Source: Elysia crispata (lineage: Eukaryota; Mollusca; Gastropoda; Plakobranchidae). From it: a DNA stretch of 64,000 nucleotides. A program made the position numbers and the translations under genes. The stretch spans positions 232,001 to 296,000 of the forward strand of contig JAWDGP010007174.1 of NCBI GenBank assembly GCA_033675545.1. The letters run 5' to 3'. Shown piece by piece: positions 25,412 through 36,546 of the stretch; the stretch's first letter is position 1, and every line of letters starts with the position of its first letter. Below the pieces are notes generated by a model. That model was not told the origin of the DNA. It worked only from the letters and a program-made list of their open reading frames with translations, and made no database searches.

Positions 25412-28400
25412 TTAGCCCTGGTCAGATGTTGATGGTGACTGAGTTTGTCTAGCAAGTCCACTCAGCTCTCTTGTGTGGTCAAGCATGAGGTTGAGGAATC
25501 CGGCCACACTACGGTTGTTGTGGGCGGTGATCAGCTGGACAAACTTACGGTCTGAATAAAAAATGTAAGGCACAAAATAGAAGAAAGTATTGGTTAGTTG
25601 AAAGAGAAACTTTTTTATGAGCTACATAAAAAAATTGCATTAACAAAGTAGGATCTCAGAATTTTTTAGAGCATGTCAGATAAGGCAGGAATAAAAAACC
25701 AAGTTCCTGAAACACTTTCAAAATAAGACACAAGTTTTGTTTTTTGGTATAATTGATAAAACTGATATGTAAATATATCCACTTTTAAAACATCCAGCAA
25801 GCCCTTATCAGACAAAAATATAGCTCAAATCAGAAATATAAAAATAAATTCGGCATTAACATCTGAAGTACAAAGATCAGTTGTTCGGTTGCTGTAAGAG
25901 AAATTTTCAAGTAACATGACCACATGAGGATTATAAATGTTTAAATTTAAAATATTGTCAGTGAAGTAGTTATAATGAAACTAATTCTATAAGTCCCTGA
26001 GATTGCAATTGGAATGCACTTTCAGGTTTATAAGATTAAGAAGATACAGACCACATTTTTTTGTTGTTTTTTTTGAAACCATGATGATCTTCCTCATGTC
26101 TAGCTCAGGGATGTTAAGTGCCTATGGTTGTAAATGTCGCACAAGTTTATTTTTATTGTAGCTATGGCTGATAGTAATCAATTTCACTTCATGCTTACTC
26201 AACATACTTGTTGCTATTCTTAAGAGCCAAATACTTAAAAAGGCTTTGAGGCTTTAAAAGAAACAAAAAATAAATCAGTTTTGCAGCAATTAAAAAAGAT
26301 CCAGAGTTTATGCCTGAAAAGACACTATTTCAGTTGGGTTTTTTTTTGTTAATACAATCACAGCTAGAGAAATGTTTACTCTTTACACCCACCACAAACA
26401 ATGACAGGGAAACTGATGACTTCCATCAAGCAAGCCTGGGTTTGCCTTGTCTCCACTTCATGCCTAAGCCGCTGGCTAGTGTCTAGCAGATGGGAGATGA
26501 GGCCTGGTCCAATCCCTTTAAAGTCTTGAAGTTTGATCAGCTGATGCAGCCACAGATTTGGCGACGAATCTACCTGCATCTAGAGAACAAAGTTATTTGT
26601 GTGAGACCCTTATTGGCTAAGGCAACAAATTAGGCGAGATTTGAACCATAATGAAGCCTGAAATTTGTTTTACAACATACATCAAATGTGTATTTAATGT
26701 CATATTATTCCTGGAATAGACATTCTTGATATAGCCAGAATTTCAATTTGTTATTTTTTTCTTTGCACGGTTTAGTCAGGCAAACTACTTCAGCCATGTC
26801 ATGAGAAGAGAGAAACTAGAACATCTTGTGACAATTGGAATGATTGAAGGAAAACTCAGTAGGAGAAAAGAGCGACAAAAGATGTTGGATGGACTAACAA
26901 AGTGGCTAATGTAGGACCAGTGACAGATGCAGTAAAATTAATGAGAGATCGAGATGTGTGAAAGGTCATGAAAAGGGAGCAGGACGCCTACAGAGCAAGG
27001 CACCTGATTAAAGGCTTAGTCAGTACACCTGATAGCACCTGTCATTTGCCTACAGCTGCTCTTATTTAAAATTGTTAGACAATGGTTTCAATTTGATCTA
27101 ATACATCCTTGTTGGTCTTCTTCTGCCCCTTCTCAATAAAGAAAAGTTGTAGTTCAGAGGTATTTACATTCACTGTCTTTCTCAGAGTCTCAACATATAT
27201 GCATGGGTGGATCATGAAACGTGTGTTTCTATACAGTAAAAACAAATTTGACATACTGTTAGGGCAAACATTTATCCAAAGCGTGTACCTGACTGATATG
27301 CACTTATCCAGCTACTAGTGCAGAATACAGGGAAATACATGAAAGCAAAATAATAATGGGAATTTCAAAATAGACTTCATTGACTTCCTTTAAAAAATTT
27401 GATGGTTTTCTTCTTTTTCATTTTTCTGGGATTCTAATGCTTTAAGTTTTTCCATTGTTTCTAAATTCTTATTAAAGACCTCTTAGCTAGAGTTCCTTTG
27501 ACATTCAATAGGAATTTTTTTTCTCTCAATTCTGAATAAAGACCTTTCTAGTTTCTTTTTTGATCATCTTTTTGTAGGAACACGTCCCATCTTCCTAGTC
27601 CTATCCTTGGAAAGCTTTCTCTATGTATAAATTTTTTTCAGGAAACTTTGAGGACATAACACTGACTGAACTACCTTGAAAAATGCCCAGTAGTTGGGAA
27701 TGAACTGTCTTCAAGAAATTGCATAGAACTGATTGATCTAAAATGTGTCTTTTGTTCTTCCTTTAAATATTACATTAATTCGTGATGTATTTCTGATAAA
27801 GCCTCCTTGGCGAAACTCTCTATCTGTAAATTATATTTTATCAGTGTCTCTTCACCTTAAGGAGACCTTAATATCTGACAATTCTCTAAAATTTCCTGTT
27901 TTCTCATCCCCATAATCTAAATTGTATACCATTAAAACTAAGAATAAAAACACAAAGTAAGAAACAAAAAAAACCTAACTTTTTTTCCTCCAATGTTTAT
28001 ACCAAAGAAAAATCAGAACAAACCACTTACTGAACCAAAAGATCTTGCAAGGATGTAGATCAAACTTGAAGTAAGACGGGTTAGAAAAGTTGGTGCAAGT
28101 AAAACCATGTCACTTCCTACACTGAGGCTCTGAAAAAGGTAAAAGCAAGTTTGTAATAGTCCAAAGCATTATTTGAAGGATTTGCATACAATCTGTTATT
28201 CATATGTATTTTTTTTTCAAAATATTCGGCTGCCTCTGTCAAGTTATGGAAGTTAAATATGGTAGATTCCTTGAATCTGAGAATGAAGTCACTACTCATG
28301 TAAATTTTTTTAAAGCCCAGTTTCTTGATAATTTAAAAAATTTCTACAACATGAAAAAGAAATATTTTAAGGTTCTTTTCCAACAAAATCCTGCTAAAAA

Positions 28401-31400
28401 TTACAATTTAAAACAAAAAACAAACAGCAAACATATTTGAATCCCTTTTACTCACTTTCAAAACCACTGCCACCTGCTGAACACACTTGGAACGGCACAG
28501 CAGCTCTTCAAATCTGGAGCTCCATGCAGACTTAAAATGCGTATCACAGAATGATGTCAAGTTACAAAACATGAGCACAGGTTCATCAGCTGATATCTGC
28601 CAGTCAGGATCACTATTCACCACGGAGACCTTACAAAGATCAGGGAGAGCCTGAATGAAAGACTCATACAGCGGGGAACTCTTTTCTTCTTCTTCTCCTC
28701 TCCCTCTGTCCCAGTAGTAAACCTGGTAACTTTTTCTCTCTTCAGATATCGATGAGGGTGCTGCAGAAAATAATAGTGGATGGGAAGAAGATCCAGAGAG
28801 ATATTTTTTTGCATCAATGCTCATGAAAAGCAGCTGTGCTGCGCCCCGACCTATCCATCTTGCGTGGTCCATGAAATGCCACTGGCGACATCTCTCATAC
28901 TGAGAACAAGACGAGAGAAGGATTAAAAAAGTCTAGTACACAATATCTCGGTATGTGGATAAAATAGTACACACAAGCAATAAAGAAGTCATGTTGCCTT
29001 TAAGTTGAAAATGACTGAGGAAATAATTTAATAGAAAGTAAAATTTGCTACGCTTCTTAAGGTAACATTACTATAATCGGCAAAAAAGTTTAAAAAAAAT
29101 TAACAGTTCCTAAAAAAAATCGGTTGGCTCACATCTGAGTTTTCAAACATGAGATTGAGATCATTTAGCTGAGAGACGTCACACAGGCGTGAGGTCAAGA
29201 TGGCTGAGAAAGCTTGACCGGTGTCCAACTCCGTCCACTCATCCAACTCGCAGTCTTGAGGAGGTGCTCTGCTCTGGAAGACAAAATGAAAGTATGGAAT
29301 GAAAAATCTAGAGCAGGTCTGCTCATCCAATAGTTTGAGTGATGGATTGATACATTGATTTATTGGTTGATCTATATTTTGGAGGCCCGTTCCACTATGT
29401 GAAGAGATAGTAATATATAGGTAAACAATGAGATATTAAAGCGATCTGGGGCATGATCAAACAAGCCCTAGTCATTCAGAATATGATGCCAAAGATAAAG
29501 AGCAAACTCATCCCACCATTACCTGCATTGCTCAAATCATAAACAAAAAGTCAATTGAAAATTTTAGGACTGGTGCAATATTGCCGCATGACAATCAGAT
29601 CGATGTAGCTGGGAATGCCTAAGATTACCTGAATTTCAGTAAGCCTGGGCAAGGAGGCATCTCTATACTCCATCAGTTTAAGACGTTCAGACCACGACAT
29701 GGTGCTCAGATTCTGTCTCAGCTGGAATGTTCCAGACTGCCGCTGCTGAGGATGGCTTGATGGCGGCTTACAGTGGACACCACTAAAATTTGCCAGATGA
29801 GGGGATGATTGGATTAGTAAGTTTGATTCTGCACAGGATGGTGATGGAAAGAAAAAAGCTGTTTTCTGTGGATGGAAAAATTTGGAGACAAGAAAAAAAA
29901 TATGAATTAATCTTGTTTCAGGACTGTAAAAGATTTATTTTATTTTGGTTATTTGTTTTCACAGGCAGAATAAAAAATAAATGGAAAGTAAAGAGTTCCC
30001 TGATATAACAAGAGTACACGGAACAGCTATTCAATCTAATATACCTGAATGTGGTCCAACCCAAAATTGTCTGAAAATTTCCGGAAGCGCGGTGCGCACA
30101 GAATTAAAGATAATTTCAAGGGTTACTTAAACCCTCCATCAATTACAGATAAAAAGATAAAAGCAAATAAAAGGGTAGTCGCTACAGTAATGACATTATG
30201 CTATTAATTTAAAATCTTACAGTTACAAGAGCAACTCGCCAAAACAGGGGTGACAAGCTTTATTATTAATAAATAATAATAATTTTTTTTTCACTGAAAA
30301 TAATATAAATTAATGTGATGGATCTAGATCTAGATCTATATTCTATTCTAGTAAGGAACTCCTTCTGACACGACATGTCAATAATGAAGCTGGACAATGC
30401 TAATATAAAACCTAGATCTACACCTACTTGCCCAACACAGCAGTTGATCATTTGCCTCTGACATTTGGTGCTGCGCCGTATGGTAGTGAGTTTGACTGAG
30501 CATTGGAACTCGAAGGGCTCTCTCCTTTTTGAAGGCTTGCAGTAGCCCGGAACAGTGCAGGCAGTGTTTGATTCTGTTTGATGCATTTTCTCCTCTTTTT
30601 GTGCCCTTCACTTTCACCATGTCTTTTCACAAAGGATTTTCCTTTCGTGCTGTAATCAAGGTGATGGTTACAGAAGACACAGTATGCAAGGCCTGGCTGA
30701 ACAAGTTTCCGCTCGTAATCCGAAAGGAAATCACCGTTTGAGTCTTTCTCCTCTAACCAGTTCCAACGAAACTTGTTCTTAACTCCCTTCTCAATCTGCG
30801 TAATGTCAGTCTTTCTGTCTATAAATTCTTCTGGCATCTTGCCAACGAAACTTACTACAGATTAACCTTTCCTAAAGCAAAAGAGTTCCGCGTTTCCCTT
30901 CGATTTTCACTTTCTTCGCTCGTCATTTCCGACATTCGCATTTTTATTGCCCAGTCGGAAAATTATTCGTGGCTTGATGCCGGCCGACCGAAAAACGCCG
31001 GACAAATATTGGTCTCGGCGCGATTGTCGGATTTCCGACAATTGTCGGAAGACATTCAGGTATAAATCTAAGCAACTTGAGAATTAGTAAAATGATAATT
31101 ATAACAAGTGAAAATGTCCTTATACGAAAACGCTTTAATAGTGAGATGTGATATGCATTTCTTGTGGTGAAAAATAAAAAGAAGAGATCTATAAAAAACA
31201 ACAGATATGATATTTTGCCTCTCTTCTGTAGCCAGCAACCCATCTCCGTCTGCGGCACCAAGGACCCAATGCAGTTTTCTGTAAGAAGAAGTCAAGTGCT
31301 AGACGCTGCTTCAGTTCCAGCTGCTGCGTCTGCTCATGTGTCATCTCCTCATAGAGCTGGAGGTTGTTGTGAATTGTCTCAAGTTGAAACTGAGAACAGA

Positions 31401-32433
31401 CAGTGAAGGCGTCAGAAATGAGGGTTGAATCTTGTTCTAAGAGCCTACTTGGTTCCTGTTGCAATCAAACCTTAACAACTAATGAATGTTTGTTTTTTTG
31501 TTTTTTTTTCATTGTCCACTGCAATGAAATTACTGATTTTTTTTCAGTTTATTAGACAGGATAGAGCTGAAGAGTTAGGGTTCATACAACTCAACAAACA
31601 ACATCTAACCAAAATAGAAAAAAGAAAGTCCTGGCAGATATTAGAGAATACTTTTTATTGCACAATCTCTGGCAATTTTAGGGGTTCGAAAAAGGTAGAT
31701 ACGTAAAATATTTCACAATTTATACAGATGAGCAGGGCATGACCAGACAAATACTAAAAAGAATTGATATAGCAAAATAATCTTTTTTATCCCATACTAG
31801 CAAAGGATTAACAAAAATTCTCATGAAGTTTCAATTTCTTTACTATGAGAATTTATGCCGAGGGAGAAGCTAATGAGTCACACACATTGCCTCCATTCAA
31901 CTTACCAAGCAAAGAATGACTTGATAAAGTCCACTTTTAACTTTTTTTAACAGCTCTAGGTCATATCAAGCCCAAAATTCCAAAGTAAAATGCAAGAAAT
32001 GACTTAATAAAGAAATTATGAAAAAACTTGGTGGATTCTTTGAAATTTTTCAACTTTATAAGGTATAACTTGAGAAATGTGTACCTGAGCAAATATCTGA
32101 CAGCATCTTCTATGTTCCTCTATAAAATCCGTGGGTAGCGGTTGCTTTAGATTCAACGTTGTTTTGTCATTTGTGTTGCTATCTGCGAGAGAAATACCCA
32201 TAAATTTATGGGGAAAAAAAAAAGCAAATCATGCTAGAAAAAGCGATAACACTTTCAAATCTAGATTCAAGAGCAACCAAGGAAACACATAATAGAAAAA
32301 TTATGCAAGCCATACTTCTTAGAAAGTTTTAGTGAATAAAAATAAAAACAATGTGGGCCCCTTTTAGTTTACTTTCATATAATTTCAATATGGAAAGAGA
32401 GAGAGACAGAGAGAGACAGAGAGAGAAGGAGAG

Positions 32434-32505
<72 letters not shown>

Positions 32506-35500
32506 ATGAGAAAGAGAAACACATAGACAGAGAGAGAATAAAAAAAATTGCAGTGAATTTTCTTTAGCGTTGAACTTTAAAAATACAATAAAGCAATAAA
32601 ATTTGTTTTGAAAAAAATGAAGCAGGCTCATACTGTTCAACATGTTGTCTGGAATGGCATTTCTCCCTTACAAGATGAAGCACACTTACAAACTGTCAAG
32701 TCAAGCAACTTCCACAGGGTCTGCTCCTCCACATTTTTCCTGTAGCCGAGACAAACCAGGTAAATTTCAGAGTTTCCACTTTTGCTGGTGGCAGGTTTTA
32801 CAGCATGGACCTAACAAAAAACAATACACAAAATAATTATAGAAAATATTTCAAAATTACAAGCCTTGAATAAGCCTGAATGGACCTGGGTTTTATTGTC
32901 TCCCATTGATTGTAAAAATTTTTATGCACATTAAGAAGGCTAGAGTATAAAGTTCATTAGTTGTAATTATGTTTAGAGAAAAAAATGACAATCAGATGAT
33001 AATGTTGACGATTTATGCCAAAATCTCTAAATTTTAATCTTTTTAGAGATAACCAAGTCAATTTGATCTGCCTCAAAATTAACAGGATGCTTTTCAATTT
33101 GAGTTTTAACAAAAATAATCAGCCATTCAGTTGAAAGTTAAAAAAAATTGTTAGACACCAAGCAGCAAAACTGATTCAAACAATTCTTTTCCCCTTCTAG
33201 TCAATTTTTATGAGTGACATAAGGGCTTGAGAAAGAAAACCATGGACCAGACTAATTTTCAAAGAGAACTAAAAGAGAAGAAGAACCTATAAAAACACAC
33301 TCAAATAGTTATTTACTTTCTTAATCTAACCTCATCATTATATGATTATGTCCATATTGTGAAGTTAACAACTGATTTAAAATCCAGCTTGAAAAAGAAA
33401 AGAAGTAAGAAATGGGGAGCACACAAAGCATGAGATTGGAAATCTGCTACTTCACTTGAGATATGAAAGCCAAAGTTCCCTCTGTCACATATGAATATCT
33501 CTAATTTTCAAAATTTTTTAATATCTTTTTAAGCAAAAATAAAAGAAAAATTCAAATGATTGCATTTCTCTTCTATCTTTTATTGCAGGATGAAACTGTC
33601 AGAACTGTAAAAAGACAAATATCCTCACCTCATCAAACATGAGGTTCAGCAAGAACACCAGGAAGACTGAAGATGTCTCAAACAAGGTGAAGACTTTAAT
33701 GACTAGAGCGCCACCTGGTGCCAGTATGAGCGCTGCCGCCAGAGCCTCACAGTGGTGCAGCCGTGATACCAAGGACTCTTGTTCAGCTGGGTTGGCCTGG
33801 CAGTCTTTGCTTCCATCAGCAGTGACCTGAGAAAAGGGAAAGAGAGGAAGTGTTCCCTTTAGGAAATGGCGATCAAATAATAATATGCATGAAAAGTGTC
33901 CACCACAACAAATTCTCACCATTTTTATTTTAGCCATTTGTTTTGAAATCAGATTAATTTTTCATGGAATAGAATTAACTTGGAACATAAAATAAATAAA
34001 AAGCGCTGGTTTGTTTACAAAATGTTGATAATCAATTGCTTGCTGAGGGGGGTGGATTTTGAAACCAATCAAAATGGAGCCGATCCATTCGCTACATTCA
34101 GACAGGCAAGATCTGTAGCTTATGAAGTAAAAGCATCAGTTTAGAAAATTCACTTTTTATAAATCATATGACTCTAAAAGGAAAATATTGGGCAAAAAAA
34201 AAGGCAGCTCTTGCACTGTAACAAACTAAAATCACATTTGCAAGTTTCAGTCTTGTGACACAAACTTTTTCCAACTATCATAGTCCTTTAAACTTTCAAT
34301 TATTTATCATAGAATGGGACCCTTACCAATCTAACTTCTAACTCTTCGTACTCTGCTGCCTGTGACAGCATATCTCGTAGGCCTCTCACATGGCTGGGGT
34401 GGGTTATGTCCCCTGAGCCATCCTCCCCAAAAAACCATTGAATGTATGTTTGTCGAATGAGGCGATCATCTGCTATCATCTCCCCTAAGCAGTTGCTCTC
34501 ATGATAAGGATTTAGGGTAGTAGCTCGCCAATCCCACATGTGTTGGAAACCTGAAGATGAGCAAAATTCTTGTATTTCAAAATAGGCAAAAATCGTTTAA
34601 ACACCATTACAGACAGTAATATAAATAATACAACAAAAGCAGCAGCTTTAGTATTTGTCATAGTGGTGATCATTGTTGGGACAGAAGTGACAGAAGAAGA
34701 AGAAAGGGTAGCTTTATTATCAGAAGGTTGTAGTTGTAGAGGTAGGCATTGGCTGCAGTGGTGGTAGTGATGGTGGTGATGCAGATTATGGTGGGTATAC
34801 AACTCACCTTTCTGCTGAAGGAAGTGGTTCAGGGCAGTGACAAAAGCTCCAGGTGCTTCACACAGATGAACAGACATAAAGTGGCAATCAGGCACCAGGC
34901 TCTTGCCAAGGAAGGTGCTGAGAATCTCATAAAACTTGACCCAAGCCTGTGTGCAGAGCTCAACTTCAAGACTCCTTGACAATTCAACAATGTTTGATAG
35001 ACACAAATTATTTGCAAAATGATTTTGAAATAGATTGAAGAAGAGTAAGTTCAAAAACCTGTGACAACTTAAAATTATTTGAGGCAAAAGACTATTCAGA
35101 TCTATGAACATGAAAAATCATTCAGTAAATTAGGTATATTTTTCAAACTAAAAAGAAACTACTAAAACACAAAACAATAACAGAAAAGGTACTTGAAATA
35201 TTGAGAGAGAAAGAATAATCATTTTCTATGTTTTAAAGGAAACCTGCCAAAAAAAAATCTGAAAATGATGGTAAAATTTATAAGCAAAATTTCATCTTTG
35301 TCTTTATTTTTCATCGATAACTTTATTAAGATTCACTCTTTCTCTTCTACTCAAACATATCTTCAAATTTTACTCAATAAAAATGAGCATACACATGACA
35401 GATACCCAATTTATACTCGCACAAAAAATGTGAAGTCTAATAGAAAAAAATCATATAGAATTCTAAAAGAAATAGCAGATTGATTTGTTTTTTCAATATC

Positions 35501-36546
35501 AGTATAAGAAAGAGTACAAAAGAGGATGTCCTACTTTTAGGGCTGAATGATTTAAAAACAAAAAAAAAAAGAATAAAAATCTTTAAAAACTGCATTTTTG
35601 AAAAATCAAAAAGAGGGTTAAACACCCACTTGACATGAGGTATCACGTTGGCTGCTAGATTGCAGCGTGTTGTATGAGCATGCCAAGTTTGGATATCTTT
35701 GCTACTGAGTTGGTCTTTGACTGCGTTCATCTCATCCTTTAAACGCATTAATTCAGGATCTGAATTGATGGTTAACTGTGATGTTTCTGAAGTGGCTACA
35801 ATTGAAAAGAAAATAACAGAACAGAATCAAAAGTATTAAAAATTTGACTGTTGACTCTAAAAAGGGAAAAGAAATTTTTTATCCAAAACAGTTTGATTGT
35901 TTGAAAAAATAATGAAAAATGTTCAAAACTCGAAAAAAAAAAATTTTTTTTTCACTCAAAACCAGTAAAAGACAAGCTGTTTTCATAGTGCCCAAACAAA
36001 AAATATTAATTTTAAAAACCTTATGGAAATAATAATGATAAAAACAAAATCTGTTGCCAATCATATTAAATATATGGCATTTCACAGATTGCTCTCATGC
36101 TTTACAACTATGGGATTTATTAAGTATTTTAATCTTTCAAAATGCTACAGTCAAAATTTCAAATGGTGTAAATTTAAGGGAAAAAAAGAGCTGAATATGA
36201 GTAGAAGACTAGGAAATTGTTAGAGGAAACGAGATGACACAAAATAGGAATAGAAGTAGAAGAACCTAAAGTCCATAGTTTCTATCTTACTCTGAAACCA
36301 ATCCTCTACTGCTGTGTAGCCTTTGGTCACAGCCTGGATATGCTCCCTAGGTGAGCTCGGAGTATGATCATCACTTGTCGATTTTCCTGGATTGCTGGCA
36401 TATTCAAACTTCTTGTTGAACAAACGTCGAACTTCTTCCACATGCCCAGATGAAATATTCTCAGGGGCAGGAATCTTTGCCCGCTTTTGCATATCTGCTG
36501 AAGAGTGGCAGGTTCCAGATCCTAGCCCTTTCCTTTTCTTCGTCAT
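25412..36546 (-). CDS. CMTR2: Cap-specific mRNA 2'-O-ribose methyltransferase 2
   Basis: It methylates the ribose of the second transcribed nucleotide of capped mRNA (cap 2), using SAM. Coding exons, read leftward: 36546-36291, 35795-35630, 34974-34808, 34550-34327, 33826-33629, 32810-32690, 32182-32085, 31389-31240, 29865-29629, 29273-29133, 28899-28456, 28129-28031, 26579-26387, 25551-25412; about 877 residues against 770 in human. Visible: SAM-binding HLCEAPGAF at about 177-185; catalytic-type D in VTADGS (about 275) and K in ALVIKVF (about 315) of the RrmJ/FtsJ fold; and the family stretch VHAVKPATSKSGNSE. The degenerate C-terminal methyltransferase-like half follows. Phases agree throughout, but the donor after 31240 (GTTGCT) is weak, and a short conserved segment expected between 28031 and 26579 was not found. 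A 5' UTR acceptor seems to lie near 36600. Confidence 0.93.
26771..27020 (+). mobile_element. LINE 3' fragment in CMTR2 intron
   Basis: Its translation includes NYFSHVMRREKLEHLVTIGM, EGKLSR and KMLDGLTKWL, then RDRDV. This matches the fragment at 6915-7115 and the typical C-terminus of LINE ORF2 proteins. It is 5'-truncated, with internal stops, and runs opposite to CMTR2 between its exons at 28031 and 26579. Confidence 0.75.
30033..31071 (-). mobile_element. DNA transposon with TIRs and 7 bp target duplication, 1,025 bp body
   Basis: The body is 30040-31064. Its ends are inverted copies of TATACCTGAATGT (30040-30052 and 31052-31064). A weaker inverted match continues inward for about 40 bases (AATTGTC-GAAA-TCCG-GCGC). 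AATCTAA flanks it directly on both sides (30033-30039 and 31065-31071), as expected of a target-site duplication. Next to the right end is a perfect 9+2+9 hairpin, ATTGTCGGA TT TCCGACAAT (31023-31042). The element lies in the CMTR2 intron between exons 8 and 9, and its ORF runs in the same direction as CMTR2. No catalytic transposase domain is present, so it is probably non-autonomous. A hAT-like superfamily is suggested by the zinc finger and duplication length, not proven by the TIR. Confidence 0.82.
30448..30837 (-). CDS. Zinc-finger (TTF/BED-like) ORF inside DNA transposon, 129 aa
   Basis: An intact ATG-to-stop frame encoding an N-terminal region such as that of hAT-type transposases. It has KNKFRWNWLEEKD, then a C-x2-C pair in AYCVFCNHHLDYSTKGKS and an H-x5-H pair in RHGESEGH, then a basic KKRRK and a low-complexity SSSNAQ tail. 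The C2H2 spacing fits TTF-type or BED-like DNA-binding fingers. It ends before any catalytic domain, so it would make only a DNA-binding peptide if expressed. It could bind the TIRs of related elements. Whether it is transcribed separately from CMTR2 is unknown. Confidence 0.7.
   Translation of the reverse strand: MPEEFIDRKTDITQIEKGVKNKFRWNWLEEKDSNGDFLSDYERKLVQPGLAYCVFCNHHLDYSTKGKSFVKRHGESEGHKKRRKCIKQNQTLPALFRATASLQKGESPSSSNAQSNSLPYGAAPNVRGK
32393..32506. repeat. (GA)n microsatellite in CMTR2 intron
   Basis: Imperfect then perfect GA dinucleotides between CMTR2 exons at 32690 and 32182. The serine-leucine frame on the minus strand is an artefact of this repeat. Confidence 0.97.

Noticed and set aside
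30378-30620. Alternative frame overlapping the zinc-finger ORF
   Set aside because: No conserved pattern; it is a shadow of the 30448-30837 frame.
34512-35111. 199-codon open frame on the minus strand
   Set aside because: It runs over a real CMTR2 exon (34974-34808) but extends through introns on both sides, so only the exon part is coding.
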